Positions 20,431-30,914 of a stretch of 64,000 nucleotides of DNA are shown here, piece after piece. The notes beneath the pieces are model-generated. The model saw nothing but the letters and a program-made list of their open reading frames with translations, did not search any database and had not been told where the DNA came from. Location of the stretch: assembly GCA_002049455.2 (NCBI GenBank), contig KV918783.1, positions 1-64,000 of the forward strand. Direction: 5' to 3'. Position 1 is the stretch's first letter. Every line of letters begins with the position of its first letter. The DNA comes from Porphyra umbilicalis (Eukaryota > Rhodophyta > Bangiophyceae > Bangiales > Bangiaceae). The position numbers and the translations under genes were made by a program.

Positions 20431-21992
20431 ATGTGTGACTCTGAAGATGACCAGGCCATGTGTGCCATTGCCGTGGCTTTCGCCATTGATGATGACGACG
20501 ACGTGGCTGCAGCCGTGTTGGCTGCCGAGCATCACCTCGGACTGCTAGAACATATGATCGGTGACTGTGATACGAGCCGTGGGGGATCGCTGCCAGGGAA
20601 GGCACCCAACAAGCAGCGTGATGTCGTATCGGGGGAGAGGGGACTGCTGAGGGACTACTTCGGAGTGGACAGGGATTCGCCCGTGTGTGATGAGAAAGAC
20701 TGAACCCGCCGCGTTCGTCCTCCCCGCCTTGTTTTTTACCGCGTGTACCGTGACTTGTTGTCTGAGCCGTAATTTCAGCAGTGTTTGAATGCAACAGGCG
20801 AGCCTCAGGCTTCGACCTTGCAGAAACTGACTGCCGCTTTGCGCGTATTGGCTTTTGGTGTTGCGTATGACAGTGTGGATGAGCTCGTTCGTTTGTCCGA
20901 ATCAACTGTGTGCGAGACTGTGCATCGTTTTGCTCGCTTTGTGGTTAACAAGTACCAGCCTGTTTATCTTCGCAAGCCCACTCTTGCAGATCTGCAGCGC
21001 GTATTGAGTGACTACGAGAAGGCAGCTTTCCCGGGAGGCATGTGGTGCGTTGATTACTCTCACTGGGTATGGAAGAACTGTCCGATGTCTCTGCATGGTA
21101 AATGCCAGGGGAAATTTATGAAGCGATCCATCGTGATGGAGACGGTGGCGGACAAACATTTGTATCGTTGGCACTTTTATATTGGCTTACCGGGAGCAAT
21201 GAATGACCTCAACGTTATCTCCTTTTCCCCGCTTTTCCAGTTTTTGCTTGCTGGTTCTTTTCCTCCGCCCATCTCTTATACAGTTAACGGCGGTGAGCGC
21301 ACATTTCCATACTATTTATGCAACAGCATCTACCCGGGGCACCCCGTGTTGATCAACACGTCCAAGGGGGACAGCGAAAAGGACAAGTGCTTTGCTGGGC
21401 AACAAGAAGGGCGGCGAAAAGATACGGAGAGGGTGTAAGGTGTCCTCTATCAAGAGTCGCAAGTACTCGACAGGCGAACGCGCTTCCACAGCGTCCAGAC
21501 GTTGGTGGAGGTAGGCACCTGCTGTGCTATCCTGCACAACATTATCGTCACGCATCGTCGTAAAGAGGCCCACGCTCCTGAGCCAGGTTCGAACCAGCCT
21601 ATTCTCGTCGCCATCTGCTCTTTTTTTTATATCTAATCGCATGATGCAATTCCATGTCTTCTCGCACCATTCTCGTTATTCTGACCGTTGCTGCTACATG
21701 CGCATATTACCGCGGCGGACTCTCCACTTTATTCACCCCTCTTTTTTATGCGTTTGTGTTCTATTTGTTCCGTGCAGTGAGGCGCACGGAACCGTTCCAG
21801 CCAGGGTCAACAGAGGATACCGCCGGTGCATCCGCCTGCGCTGCGCCAGACGCTCACGAGCAGGCGCACGCTCCTCTGCGGGGTCCGCAAGCGATGGCAG
21901 CGGCGCATGCACGAGTGACAAGCAAGGCAGACCACCTGCGGCTCAAGAGGGACCTCATTCAACATGTATGGGATGCTCGTCCAGACGCATAG
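20431..21992 (+). pseudogene. PIF/Harbinger DDE transposase, decayed
   Basis: HARBI1/ALP1-like transposase in one frame from the ATG at 20431. The N-terminal GGSLPGKAPN...DYF block is typical, followed by the nuclease core. Numbered from the Met at 20785, the acidic triad is D90 (WCVDYSHW), D141 (GAMNDLNV) and E215 (RKDTERV). The likely C-terminal end, ADHLRLKRDLIQHVW, lies in another frame at 21778-21992. A GT-AG intron at 21587-21777, with a good polypyrimidine tract, joins the two in phase, giving 457 codons. The frame carries three internal stops (20701, 20770, 21436) and no frameshift, so the gene is dead but not old. It converges on the Myb-like gene at 22081-23306, as in many Harbinger elements. 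Confidence 0.85.
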
Positions 21993-22080
21993 TTCCAACA
22001 GGTGTTGACAAAACGCAAAATTGGTACAACAACGACTCAACATGCCCTGCAAACAAACAAAATACGAACAAACACAACGC

Positions 22081-23306
22081 TCAGACAAACGCACACGAAG
22101 TCGACGCCTTGTGCATTGGCGGCGGCGGCGGCGACGCGTGGCGGCGGCGGTCGACGCCGCCGCACCGTCCGACACCGCCGCGGATGGCTGCCGCCGCCGT
22201 CGACACCGTGCACCCCCCCCGCACCTCCCTCGGGCTGTCGCCAGTGGAAGACGCTGCCACGCGGGTTGCTGTCGCTGCAGCTCGTGCGGCCAACAGCGCA
22301 GCGCGAGCCGCAGTACGCTGAGTGTCTGCCTGCGCCTCGGCGGCTGCGACCTCCTGCAAACGCCGGGCCTCACCGTTCTGTTGTTCTCGTGCTGCTGCAT
22401 CGCCTGCCCGTTCTTCGCTGTCCAGCTTGTCCTCGGCAGCCTTCTCAGAAATCATGCGGGCCGCCGTCCGAGCCCGAAAAGCTCTCCCTTCCGGAGTATT
22501 TTGCATGGGAGAAGAGTTGGAAAACTGGTTCCGTTCCATGTTCTTCAAGATTTGCACCTTAGAAGTAGATGCCTCCGGCAGCGTCATAATATGCTTGGCG
22601 ACGGAGGCAGAAGAAGCGAGCATTGCCGCTGGATCCTTAGACCGTTTTGAACCCATTGTTGGAGCTCCAGGAGTCCCGGGAAGGCACGGAGGGCTCCTCT
22701 CCTCCACTTCCGTCATGACCCGGCGCCAGAGGCCGGTCATCGCCAGCAGCATCGGGTGCCCCGAGAGCGTCCCTGGCGGCCACGCCAGCAGCAACAGGGA
22801 CGCCGCCCGCACCTGCCTCAAATGGACGCGCCTGTTCCCGTCCCGGGCCAGGTGGGTCCACGTCGCGACAGCGCGGGTGGTGGCGCAAGATCAAGAAGGA
22901 TGACAAATGAGCAAAACTCTCCCCACGACCCGGGCACGTCAGCTTGAAACTCGGGTGCCCTAATACCGTTCATCTCCGCAATAGTCATATGCTGAAGATC
23001 GAGCTCTGTCATTCCTGTGTGTGGCTTGCTCTTCACAAACTTGTAGCATGCACTCATTTTCGTGCACAGCGGCGCAATCACGTCAAACCAGCGCGCACGC
23101 ACGGCGACCATGCTGCGGGAGTGCCAGTACCGGGGGTCATCCAATGTAGCAGAATGTCTCGTGCGCGCCCCCAAAAAGTCAACATGCACGCCAGCATAAA
23201 ATGCGGCCCCCCTCATGTTGGTACCCAGGTGCGTCGATATCCGCCCAATAAATGCACGAGTGAGCTCCACCGCCTCACCCTCAGTCCACCTGGTACCCTT
23301 CATCAT
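22081..23306 (-). pseudogene. Harbinger Myb/SANT-like accessory protein, decayed
   Basis: It starts at the ATG pair at 23306-23301. The first ~115 residues are a trihelix/Myb-like DNA-binding domain (GTRWTEGEAVELTRAFI; GTNMRGAAFYAGVH; VAVRARWFDVIAP; SACYKFV; TGMTELDLQ), as in Harbinger ORF1 and plant NAM-associated proteins. The expected C-terminal part (HHPRCRDVDPPGPG, then GSKRSKDPAAML and a Glu/Ala-rich coiled coil) continues in two further frames, with changes near 22900 and 22800. These could be introns, but frameshifts are more likely given the dead transposase next door. Confidence 0.65.
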
Positions 23307-23567
23307 TGCGCCGTGGTGCGCTTGCACGCCAACGCGCTACTTCGATTCTCTGCGACGAAGATGGGCGCGACGTCAATGAAGGACGGCGGTGTGTGCGACG
23401 ACGGTGCGAGCAAGCGCCACCCACGCCAAAAGGAGTGCGACTGAGTCAAATCAACCGCCTATTCATAAATCTTATTACTGCATTGATGAGGTATTTACAT
23501 GCCACTTGAGTACGATCGATCGAGAAAAATCAAGCGCCACTTTCGATCGCGGCGCTTCTAGATATTG
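23307..23567. other. Probable right flank of the Harbinger element
   Basis: Non-coding DNA between the Myb-like gene start and the first MITE fragment. It presumably includes the element's right terminus. No gene seen. Confidence 0.35.
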
Positions 23568-23682
23568 TGTGCCCGCCACGGGTCACGCATTGCACTGGCG
23601 TACGGTCGGAGAGAATGGAACCATGCTTTGGCCAAACGGAGCGGCGCCAAACAGGCCTGTCTAGACCAGTGTTGCCGTTGAG
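23568..23682 (-). mobile_element. PIF/Harbinger MITE fragment (middle part)
   Basis: Reverse-strand match to the middle of the MITE at 14755-15317 (CCACGGGTCACGC...GGCGTA...TTGCCGTTGA). Both ends are missing. Confidence 0.65.
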
Positions 23683-23918
23683 AGCGTCTCCACCAATGAA
23701 GCCAAAAGCCAAAGCTAAACGTCACGAGTGCTTAACGTGTGGCCCTGTCACTGGCGCTCCAAACTTCGCGCAAAACTAAACAGGTCACGTCTCAATCTTG
23801 GGCTCCCTTGGATGCTCACTATGGGTGGGCCTCTTTCGTTGCGGACCGACAATCCACAGGGGCCAGACGAAGAACCTCGGTGGATGACCCATCGCCGCAT
23901 CACTGTTCGTGTGGCATT
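23683..23918 (-). mobile_element. PIF/Harbinger MITE fragment (terminal part)
   Basis: It begins with the intact TIR GAGCGTCTCCACCAATG, then follows the reverse complement of the right half of the 14755-15317 MITE closely. It stops abruptly where the chromovirus LTR begins, so the LTR element probably inserted into it. Confidence 0.75.
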
Positions 23919-23919
23919 T

Positions 23920-24305
23920 ATAACGTTGGTTCAATTACCAGTGTATTGGGACCGACCGTAGCCAAGCAATAAAGCGAGTTCTATCGCCGTCGCGGCGAGG
24001 AAGAAAGACCTTTTGTTGAATGGCATCCTATGGGGAGCCGGGTGGTGCCCACGACGGCCACCCCGGACCCATGGTGATTTAATATAAACGAGGGCACTGG
24101 TCGATCGACCGTCCGATCACAAGCGATCGTAATGAGTGCGGGCAGACAGATAAGTCAGGCAAGCAAACAAACAATAAAAAATGAACAATGCGGAAGTAGC
24201 CCCCCAGAGGGCTTGCCACAGGCCAATTTCCTCAGTACGTGGGCTTTGGCCAGTCAAGGAGGCTACCTGTGGCAATCTGCCAATTGCGGGCGAAGATATG
24301 CTACA
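23920..24305 (-). repeat. Chromovirus 3' LTR
   Basis: Matches 26660-27064 along its length, including ACCGACCGTAGCCAAGCAAT and CTGGTCGATCGACC blocks. The outer end is next to a truncated MITE. Confidence 0.75.
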
Positions 24306-25663
24306 TACCTCCAACGCGAGATTCGAACCGTCCCGGTGAGATCCGAGGATGGTGACACCCGAATGGGCGATCGCGGACTTTTACGGGCCCGCACGGGCGT
24401 AACCGCCTGGGCGGCGCGACTCGTGCAGGGGCGGCGATCCGTCCCGATCGGGGAGAGGTGGCGGTTCGCCGGCGTCGGCCGCGACCATCCGATCACGCAC
24501 GCGCGTGCGTGCGTGGCGGGCAGCTTGCGCTGTGGGTCAGATCGATGCTTACGTGTAGGCACGCCCGCGCAGGCGGATCTACGCATGAGTGCGGGTGAGG
24601 GGGCCCGGTGCCGGATGCCGGATGCTGGGTGCCGGGGTTCAGACCCGTCGGTGTGCAGGCTTGTCGTGCAACACGTGCTGGGGTTACCGTCGTCGGTGCC
24701 GGGTGGCGCCCGTTTCGTCGGGGTTTGACTACGCCGGCGACCAGGCGAAAGCCGGGGCGCGGGTCCGTGGTGTCGAGGAGGTGTGTACCCTGCGGCCGGT
24801 TGCCACCGTGTCTTGCGTGGTTCTTCGAGTTGTCGGCACGGGGCTACCCCGTGTCATCGTGCTCGCGCACAGGTTGAGGTCTAACGGTATTGCTTGAGTT
24901 TGGGCGCTCCACCTTGAGGTGGGCAGCCGCGAGGTTGAGGACCCGGTGAGTGTGGGGGGGGGGGGGGGGGGGGGGAGCGGGGTGGCCGGGGGCGACGTGC
25001 CCGGCGGCGGCGGTGGCGCGCCACGGCGGCAAGGCGCGAGGGCGGCAAGGGCAAGAAGACGCAAGGGCGGCAAAGGCGGCAAGGCGCAAGGTCGGAAAGG
25101 TCGGCAAGGTCCGCAACGCGGGCGGCGCTCCCGGCGGCAAGGCACAAGCGCGACAAGGGCTGCAGGACCGACGGTGCGGGCGGCGTGCCCGGCGGCTAAG
25201 CGCGACGGCGGCACGGGCGTCTAGGCCGGCGGCGCGGGCATGGGCGGCACTGGCCGGCGGCACGGGCGGCAAGGGCCGGCGGCGCGGGCGGTTCGCCTTG
25301 CGGCGCGGGCGACGAGGGCCGGCGGCGCGGGCGGTTTGCCTTGCGGCTACTCATTTAGGCGGAAAGGGTTAATACCCAGGGACACAAGCGTGGACGATCC
25401 CGCGGCGATGGCGGTGGGCGGCGGCAACGCCAACGGCGAGGCGCATGTGGCTCGCGCCGTTGCGGGTGACGGACCCGATGTCGATCGGTCCACCGACCCG
25501 GAGATGTATGCCAGCCTCAGCCTCGCGGCTCGTTCTACGCGCACGTTGGCCCGACCGAGATGGTCGATGGGATCCCGGTCATTGCTGATCAGAGCCTGTG
25601 CGACGTTTGCGTCCGCAACGGCGCTCGCGCGCACACTCGGCGCATCCACTTCGCAGTTTCCTG
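24306..25663. other. Degraded internal part of the chromovirus remnant
   Basis: GC-rich and largely uninterpretable. It includes a G homopolymer at 24955-24975 and an imperfect GGCGGCAAGG-type tandem repeat at about 25020-25340. No host gene seen. Confidence 0.4.
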
Positions 25664-26626
25664 TCAGTCATCATAGCGATGAACGAAGTGGCAGGCCAGC
25701 ATGGCCCATGGTGTGGGATATGTATCACTCGCATCTGTTGATAAAAGTACTTGGTACTCGACACATGCTCGTATTGCGGTAGCGTACCAACTGGTGTTGG
25801 TCCATTGTGGTATGACCACGGTTGCCTCCTCTGTGGTTGTCACCAGGCGTCGAAGGAATGAGTCCAAGTGCTGTACCGGGGGTACGAGAAACCCGTTGGG
25901 GAGCACTGGCATAGTGGGATCGCTCCCGATCAGTGTCGCTTGCGCAGATTTTGGCCACACATACATGTACGGACTGTACTCACGGTTCAGCCGAAGGAAA
26001 TGCCGCAAGGCAAGTTGAGGGTCATACGCAAACTTGCGCGTCATGGAGGGCAGAGTCGACTTAAGCCACGCCACAGGAATTACTTCCCTAATTGCGGCGA
26101 CGGTACTTAAATCTGTCCACGAGACATTGGCATGGATACCTCCGTCACCGGTAACATGGACATGTTGGATAGTGGGTATCCACGTGGAGTCCATGATGAT
26201 GTTTGCCACGGTTGTCAGCCCGGCTTGTCGGCGACTTCGCCGTGTTAGCGTTTGCCACTCGTACCCCGGTACATGCTTCTTCTTCTGTCGAAGGAAGCGC
26301 ACCACCAGGTTGCGTGAAAGGTACTCCAGGGTTTCCCAGGTGTCGTCTTTCGACCCGTAGTCGAACCAGCGCTCCTTAGCGCTACAGCTGGCACCCGTCT
26401 GGCGTAAGCCTACGAGTTTGTCAATCACATACTCGTCGCCGGTTGCCGGGGGTGGCTTGCGTTGGTCTAGACCATCTAGCAGGTGGTGTGGCACCGTGTC
26501 CGTCGTCGTTAGACGAGGAGCTGGTGCGACATGGCCCACGAAGGGTCCAATGGCCTTGCTTTGCAGCTTGATTTTACCGATCTTGGTTGGTCGTGTATAC
26601 GCAGTCGCCGATCTTGACGTCCGCAT
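25664..26626 (-). pseudogene. Chromovirus integrase C-terminus with chromodomain
   Basis: A 320-codon piece. It opens with the basic end of a gypsy integrase, then has a chromodomain-like segment (DEYVIDKLVGLRQ...DDTWETLEYL) at about residues 63-110. The remaining ~190 residues include NGFLVPPVQHLDSFLRR and a V-I-P-Q-W...SWY pattern. That pattern resembles the PP...L..P.W...W block seen after RNase H in some DIRS-type elements, not standard gypsy proteins. It is a remnant of a larger polyprotein. Confidence 0.65.
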
Positions 26627-26659
26627 TGCGGGTTGCGACGCGATGGTCGAAGTAATGTT

Positions 26660-27064
26660 TATAACATTGTTGTGGTATTAATATCGTTAGTTCAATTACC
26701 AGTGTACTGAGACCGACCGTAGCCAAGCAATAAAGCGAGTTCTATCGCCGTCGCGGCGAGGAAGAAGACCTTTTGTTGGAGGGAATCCGATGGGGAGCCG
26801 GGTGGTGCCCACGACGGCGACCCCGGACCCACGGTGGTTTAATACAAACAACGGCACTGGTCGATCGACCATCCGATCAAGCGATCGTAATGAGTGCCGG
26901 CAGACAGATAAGACAGGCAAGCAAACAAGCAAATAAAAAATAAACAATGCGGAAGTAACCCCCCAAAGGGCGTGCCACAAGCCGAGTCACACAAGTCCGT
27001 GGATTCAGCCATTCAAGGGGGCTACCAGTGGCAATTTGCCAATTGCGAGCAGAGATATGCTACA
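26660..27064 (-). repeat. Chromovirus 5' LTR
   Basis: Second LTR copy, with small insertions and deletions relative to 23920-24305. The internal sequence lies to its left. Confidence 0.75.
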
Positions 27065-27524
27065 AGCTCAGAAGAACCTGCGCAGCGGGCCCAGAACCGT
27101 CGTCAAAAGCACGTCTGTTTTCACCTGTTTTGAGCCTCTTGGAAGCCCGTGTTCCTGTTTGAAGAATCAGAATTCCTGTGCAAAAATCAGATCGACCCCC
27201 CTTGACAGCCTCTCAGAGGCCATCCCATGCGAGCTCCTTGCATATTTTTGTTTGCCAGCTCAGGAATCGTGCCTCACTCCACACATAGCGCCTGCTAGCA
27301 GAGCCATCGATGCTTCTCCGTGTCCCTCTCTTTCTAGAAGGTTGAATCACATACTTCTCAAGCAGTGTCTCTCTTTTTTCGAGTGGGAATGCATCTATCC
27401 CGGCGAACAGATGATTCTGGCGCCCTTTCTGGAAAAATTCAGCCTTGACAGAGCCCCAGGGCGGTCTGCATAGTAGCTGTTCGTCGCAAGACACGCAAAA
27501 GCAGACCTGCTCTTGACGACAGCT
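27065..27524. other. No confident gene
   Basis: Less GC-rich spacer. One minus-strand frame (27213-27494, 93 codons) has fairly protein-like composition but no recognisable family. Confidence 0.3.
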
Positions 27525-28691
27525 TTCCCTGGCCTTCAGGACAGGGTGCTCTCAAAGTGTAGTGATGCACACATATACTTGGATCACGGGACTTGCTCTC
27601 CGTTCCAGAGGTGGCAGTCTGTTTTCGTTTCCTCAAGGAGCTGAAGGCGTGTCAGCGTTGGAAGGGTCGCCATGACACTAAAAGCGAATATAGTTACGTG
27701 GCTGAGAAGGACCGTCCTGCCACAAGGGTCACAGGGCGTCTGCCCCCCTGCCCCCCCCCACCGCCCCGAGTTGCGCGCGGCGACCGCGCGCAGCGACTTA
27801 GGGGCTTGACGCGCCCACGATGACCCGCGGGTGATCGTGCCTGCGCGCCAGCTTCTGTAGCGGCGGCTCGTCGACAATTTTTGACGCCATCGAGCGGCGC
27901 GGTTGAAGGCGCCCCGTCGCGCGGCGGTCGGTCCCACACGCCCGCCCGTGCGCCTCGTCGGCCGCCCCGCCCGCCATGCGCAGGTGCGCTGCGCGGCAGA
28001 GTGACGGCCCCTCTGGTCGGCGTCGCGCGACGCCGGCGGGCTGCCGCCGCTGCGGTGGCGGCGGTGGCACCCCTTTCCCCGCCCCACGCGCCCCCCGCCA
28101 CGGCAACGTGGTTGTACGTGCCCCCGTGCGTGCTCGCGGCTATGAAGCCGGCCGGCGTTGTTGAAAGTGAGATTACGGTAGCTCAACCGGGCGGAGCAAT
28201 TTCCCCAGGGTTGGGAAATTGCCTGTGGCCGGGTCCAGATTGGACCGGCCGACACGACCGTTGGCGATGGGTTGCGTGGGAGCCGCAACACCGGGGGTCG
28301 CGGGGGCGAAGCCGCGTGGCGGCTGCCGCCACTGTGGCGCTACGTGGGAGCACGAGCGCACGAGGGGGCGCCAGCGCAACGGGCGCTGAGGAGCACGTGG
28401 CGGAGCCGCGTGCAAGCCTGGGCGCGCGGAGCACGCCGTCGGGTGTGGGCGTTTGGGGCCAGCCTGAGCAACAGGCGGGCACACGCGCGGGCGAGGGCCA
28501 GATGGACGACCACGGCACTGCCGGTAGGTAGATAAGCAGTCGGCGGTGAGGCCAGGGAGGAGAGAGACAGAAAAACAAGATACACACCGCTACCACACCA
28601 CCACACTCTCAACAGGCGTGCTCCGTGTCGATGCGTCGCCGAGCGCGCCACCGCCCTGAAGGCTAGGGCATTGCACGCACGTGCCTGGAAT
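27525..28691 (+). repeat. ~700-bp dispersed repeat, copy D, split by a solo LTR
   Basis: It starts TTCCCTGGCCTTCAGGACAG and ends CACGTGCCTGGAAT, as copies A-C do. The copy is interrupted at 28159-28619 by a solo LTR plus its duplicated target, and resumes with GCTCCGTGTCGATGCGTCGC. Confidence 0.75.
28159..28614. mobile_element. Solo LTR of an LTR retrotransposon
   Basis: The 456-bp insert starts TGTTGAAAGTGAG and ends CACTCTCAACA. It is flanked by the 5-bp direct repeat GGCGT at 28154-28158 and 28615-28619. No internal region or coding sequence is present. The size, TG...CA ends and 5-bp duplication fit a solo LTR left by recombination. It is unrelated to the copia LTR at 7678. Confidence 0.82.
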
Positions 28692-28941
28692 TGGGCCCGC
28701 TGCGCTGTAGCGAGGTGGGACTGGCTCGACAGTAGGGTTTCTCAGAGCGCCCGGCGCGTCGTTATGGGCGTCATCAAGGGCGTCACTAGGGCGTCATTTG
28801 GGCGTCGTGCGCCCCTAACGCCCCAACTCAAAAGGGCGTCAGGAAGGCGTCGCGAAGAGAAAGTGTTCAGGGGGGTCTACATGATTCAGCAGGTGGCGGC
28901 TGTGCACCTTTGTTGGGAACAAGCATGTGCCTGTCCCACTA

Positions 28942-29340
28942 TTGCTGATCCCCGAATTTTGTCCTGGTGGACAGAGACTGACTTGCGGACGGACTCTCTC
29001 CACCAATCAGATGCGCCCCTGGGACTGACTTGGTGCTCCTGATTGCTTACATGTGCCCATGCAGCCTGTAATTCAACATCAGCTCCTCTTCTTTTCTGCA
29101 CTTCTGGCGAGAAGACAGTAGAAAATCTCAAGATCTCGCGTGGGCAGCTCGCTCCGTGCCAAGAAAAGCGGATCATGCAGCAACAAACAGTGAGTTCTGC
29201 TCGACGCAAGGTCCTGGCACAGAATGCGGGCTTTCTATTGGCTTCGATGCCTTCTTACTGTCGTTTTAAACCAATAGAGTGCTCTTAGTCAGAGTCAGTC
29301 TCTGTCTTTGTCCCCCAGGACAAAATTCGGGGATCAGCAA
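28942..29340. mobile_element. 399-bp TA-flanked MITE, copy 1
   Basis: Inverted termini TTGCTGATCCCCGAATTTTG continue for about 45 bp, through TCCTGG...GACAGAGACTGACT. It is flanked by TA on both sides (28940-28941, 29341-29342), as for mariner-like elements. No coding capacity. Confidence 0.8.
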
Positions 29341-29352
29341 TATGCTCTCATA

Positions 29353-29751
29353 TTGCTGATCCCCGAATTTTCTCCTGGTGGACAGAGACTGACTTGCGGG
29401 CCGACTCTCTCCACCAATCAGATGCGCCTCTGTGACTGGTTTGGTGCTCCTGATTGCTTACATGTGCCCATACAGCCTGGAAATCAACATCAGCTCCTCT
29501 TCTTTTCTGCACTTCTGGCGAGAAGACAGTAGAAAATCTCAAGATCTCGCGTGGGCAGCTTGCTCCGTGCCAAGAAATGCGAATCAAGCGGCAACGGACA
29601 GTGATTTCTGACGGATGCAAGGTCTCGGCTCCGAACGCGGGCTTTCTATTGGCTTCGATGCCTTCTTACTGTCGTTTCAAACCAATAGAGTGCTCGTATT
29701 CAGAGTCAGTCCCTGTCTCTGTCCCCCAGGACAAAATTCGGGGATCAGCAA
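29353..29751. mobile_element. 399-bp TA-flanked MITE, copy 2
   Basis: Same length, orientation and termini as 28942-29340, and starting only 12 bp after it. TA flanks at 29351-29352 and 29752-29753. The two copies are roughly 90% alike by eye. Confidence 0.8.
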
Positions 29752-29753
29752 TA

Positions 29754-29807
29754 TGTATTGTTTGCATCAAGACTGGGTGCTCACACAGTCTTGATACAAA
29801 CAATACA
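29754..29807. repeat. Near-perfect 22-bp inverted repeat (hairpin)
   Basis: The arms TGTATTGTTTGCATCAAGAC... (29754-29775) and 29786-29807 pair with one mismatch around a 10-base loop. It lies inside the hAT element, next to the second MITE. Confidence 0.8.
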
Positions 29808-29972
29808 CATGAGAGCATAGTTTGGGTGCCACCTGACTTGTATTGCGAATATTGAGGGTGCTACTTGGGGCGTCGTGAGGGCGTTTTGTCTGCCTAATTG
29901 GGCGTCAGTAAGGCGTTTTATCCGTCGCGCGCCCCTGACGCTCCCGAAACAGGGGCATCGTGTGCAACCCTA

Positions 29973-30914
29973 CTCAACAGACAACAAGTAGCAACATGTA
30001 TTGCAGTACGCCCAATTTTGGCCGATCCGAACAGGAACACAAGTGCATCGAGTAACTATACAGTTCATAACTTAATGAATATTTGTCATGCCGATCTTTC
30101 AGTGACCTATGAGACCTCGTGTTGAAGACCTAAAATCGGCCGTTGACGCATCATGACGGAGGGTTTTCAAATCTTTGACACCTTGCGCGCATGTCATTCC
30201 AACAGCTGTCCTGTTTGCAGCCCGGCGCATGGTAATCCAGTCCTCTGTCCCCCTCGTAGTTCTCAATGGGAGCGTGCTCAGACATAATTGTCTTGCACGC
30301 TGGGAGTCATAATCCGCATCACAGGGCATCTGGGGCCAAAGGGGCCGATACGGACGCAGTCCACAGAAATTTGACCGAGTCTTGTCCGGGTCCAGGCTGA
30401 GACGCAAGGAAACTGGCCGCAAACTCCGGGAAGCGCTGGGAAACGGGGCGCGTCTCCGGTGTGTCCTGGCTTCGACAATCGGCGGAGGGGCACATATGCG
30501 ATCGATCCCAGCTGTGTTCTGGTGCCTCTCAAGAGACGTTTTGCCACCCCATCTTTCCCATTGCCGCCACCCGCTCCCCCCCCCCCACGGCCCCACTCTG
30601 CAACACCTTCCCTTGCTTCTTTCCTCATTGTCATGCAACCATGAAGAAGAGCGCAGATTACATACCCTCACTGAGTGCTGTGTTGGGTCGCCATTGGGGC
30701 TGACCAGGATTTTTTTTATTTCTTTGAAGACCGTCTTGTGGGCAGGGGAACAAGTTCTCTATGCGAAAAATATGCCTACGTTGCTGATGGAGCACGGACG
30801 AGCTTCGGCGAGCGCCGCTGCCGACCGGTCGACATTGGCCCACACCCGCTCCGCCGCATCAACGGTCAGTGACAACTTTGTCCACGGCACATCGCGGACA
30901 GAGCAAGAGTAAAA
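29973..30914. other. No confident gene
   Basis: The first ~60 bp match, inverted, the sequence at 32468-32523 (CCAATTTTGGCCGATCCGAA). The rest has scattered open frames without recognisable domains. Confidence 0.4.

Larger units (their letters stand above)
20431..23306. mobile_element. Autonomous-type PIF/Harbinger transposon, minimal extent
   Basis: The interval covers the transposase (+) and the Myb/SANT-like accessory gene (-), which converge. Both are needed for Harbinger mobility in known systems and both are now broken. The terminal inverted repeats were not resolved; the element probably extends some hundred bases on each side (about 20.1-23.5 kb). Confidence 0.7.
23920..27064 (-). 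mobile_element. Ty3/gypsy chromovirus remnant
   Basis: Two direct repeats of ~365-400 bp (23920-24305 and 26660-27064), roughly 85-90% alike by eye, flank only ~2.35 kb. That interval holds just the end of Pol on the minus strand, so the element is broken, with most of Gag-Pol missing and several lesser lesions. It is clearly older than the copia element. LTR edges of the TG...CA type would be 23942-24305 and 26703-27064, but shared sequence extends further left and no target duplication was found. Confidence 0.75.
28733..29972. mobile_element. hAT-type non-autonomous element with nested insertions
   Basis: The termini are TAGGGTTTCTCAGA and TGTGCAACCCTA, with 8-bp flanks CTCGACAG (28725-28732) and CTCAACAG (29973-29980). 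TAGGG-type TIRs and 8-bp duplications are hallmarks of hAT. Both end regions match, in inverted order, the 379-bp element at 32527-32905. The extra ~860 bp in the middle are two TA-flanked MITEs and a hairpin. Confidence 0.75.

Noticed and set aside
24306-24330. tRNA-like B box (GGTTCGAATC on the minus strand)
   Set aside because: The flanking bases do not pair into a T stem, and no acceptor or anticodon arm is present.
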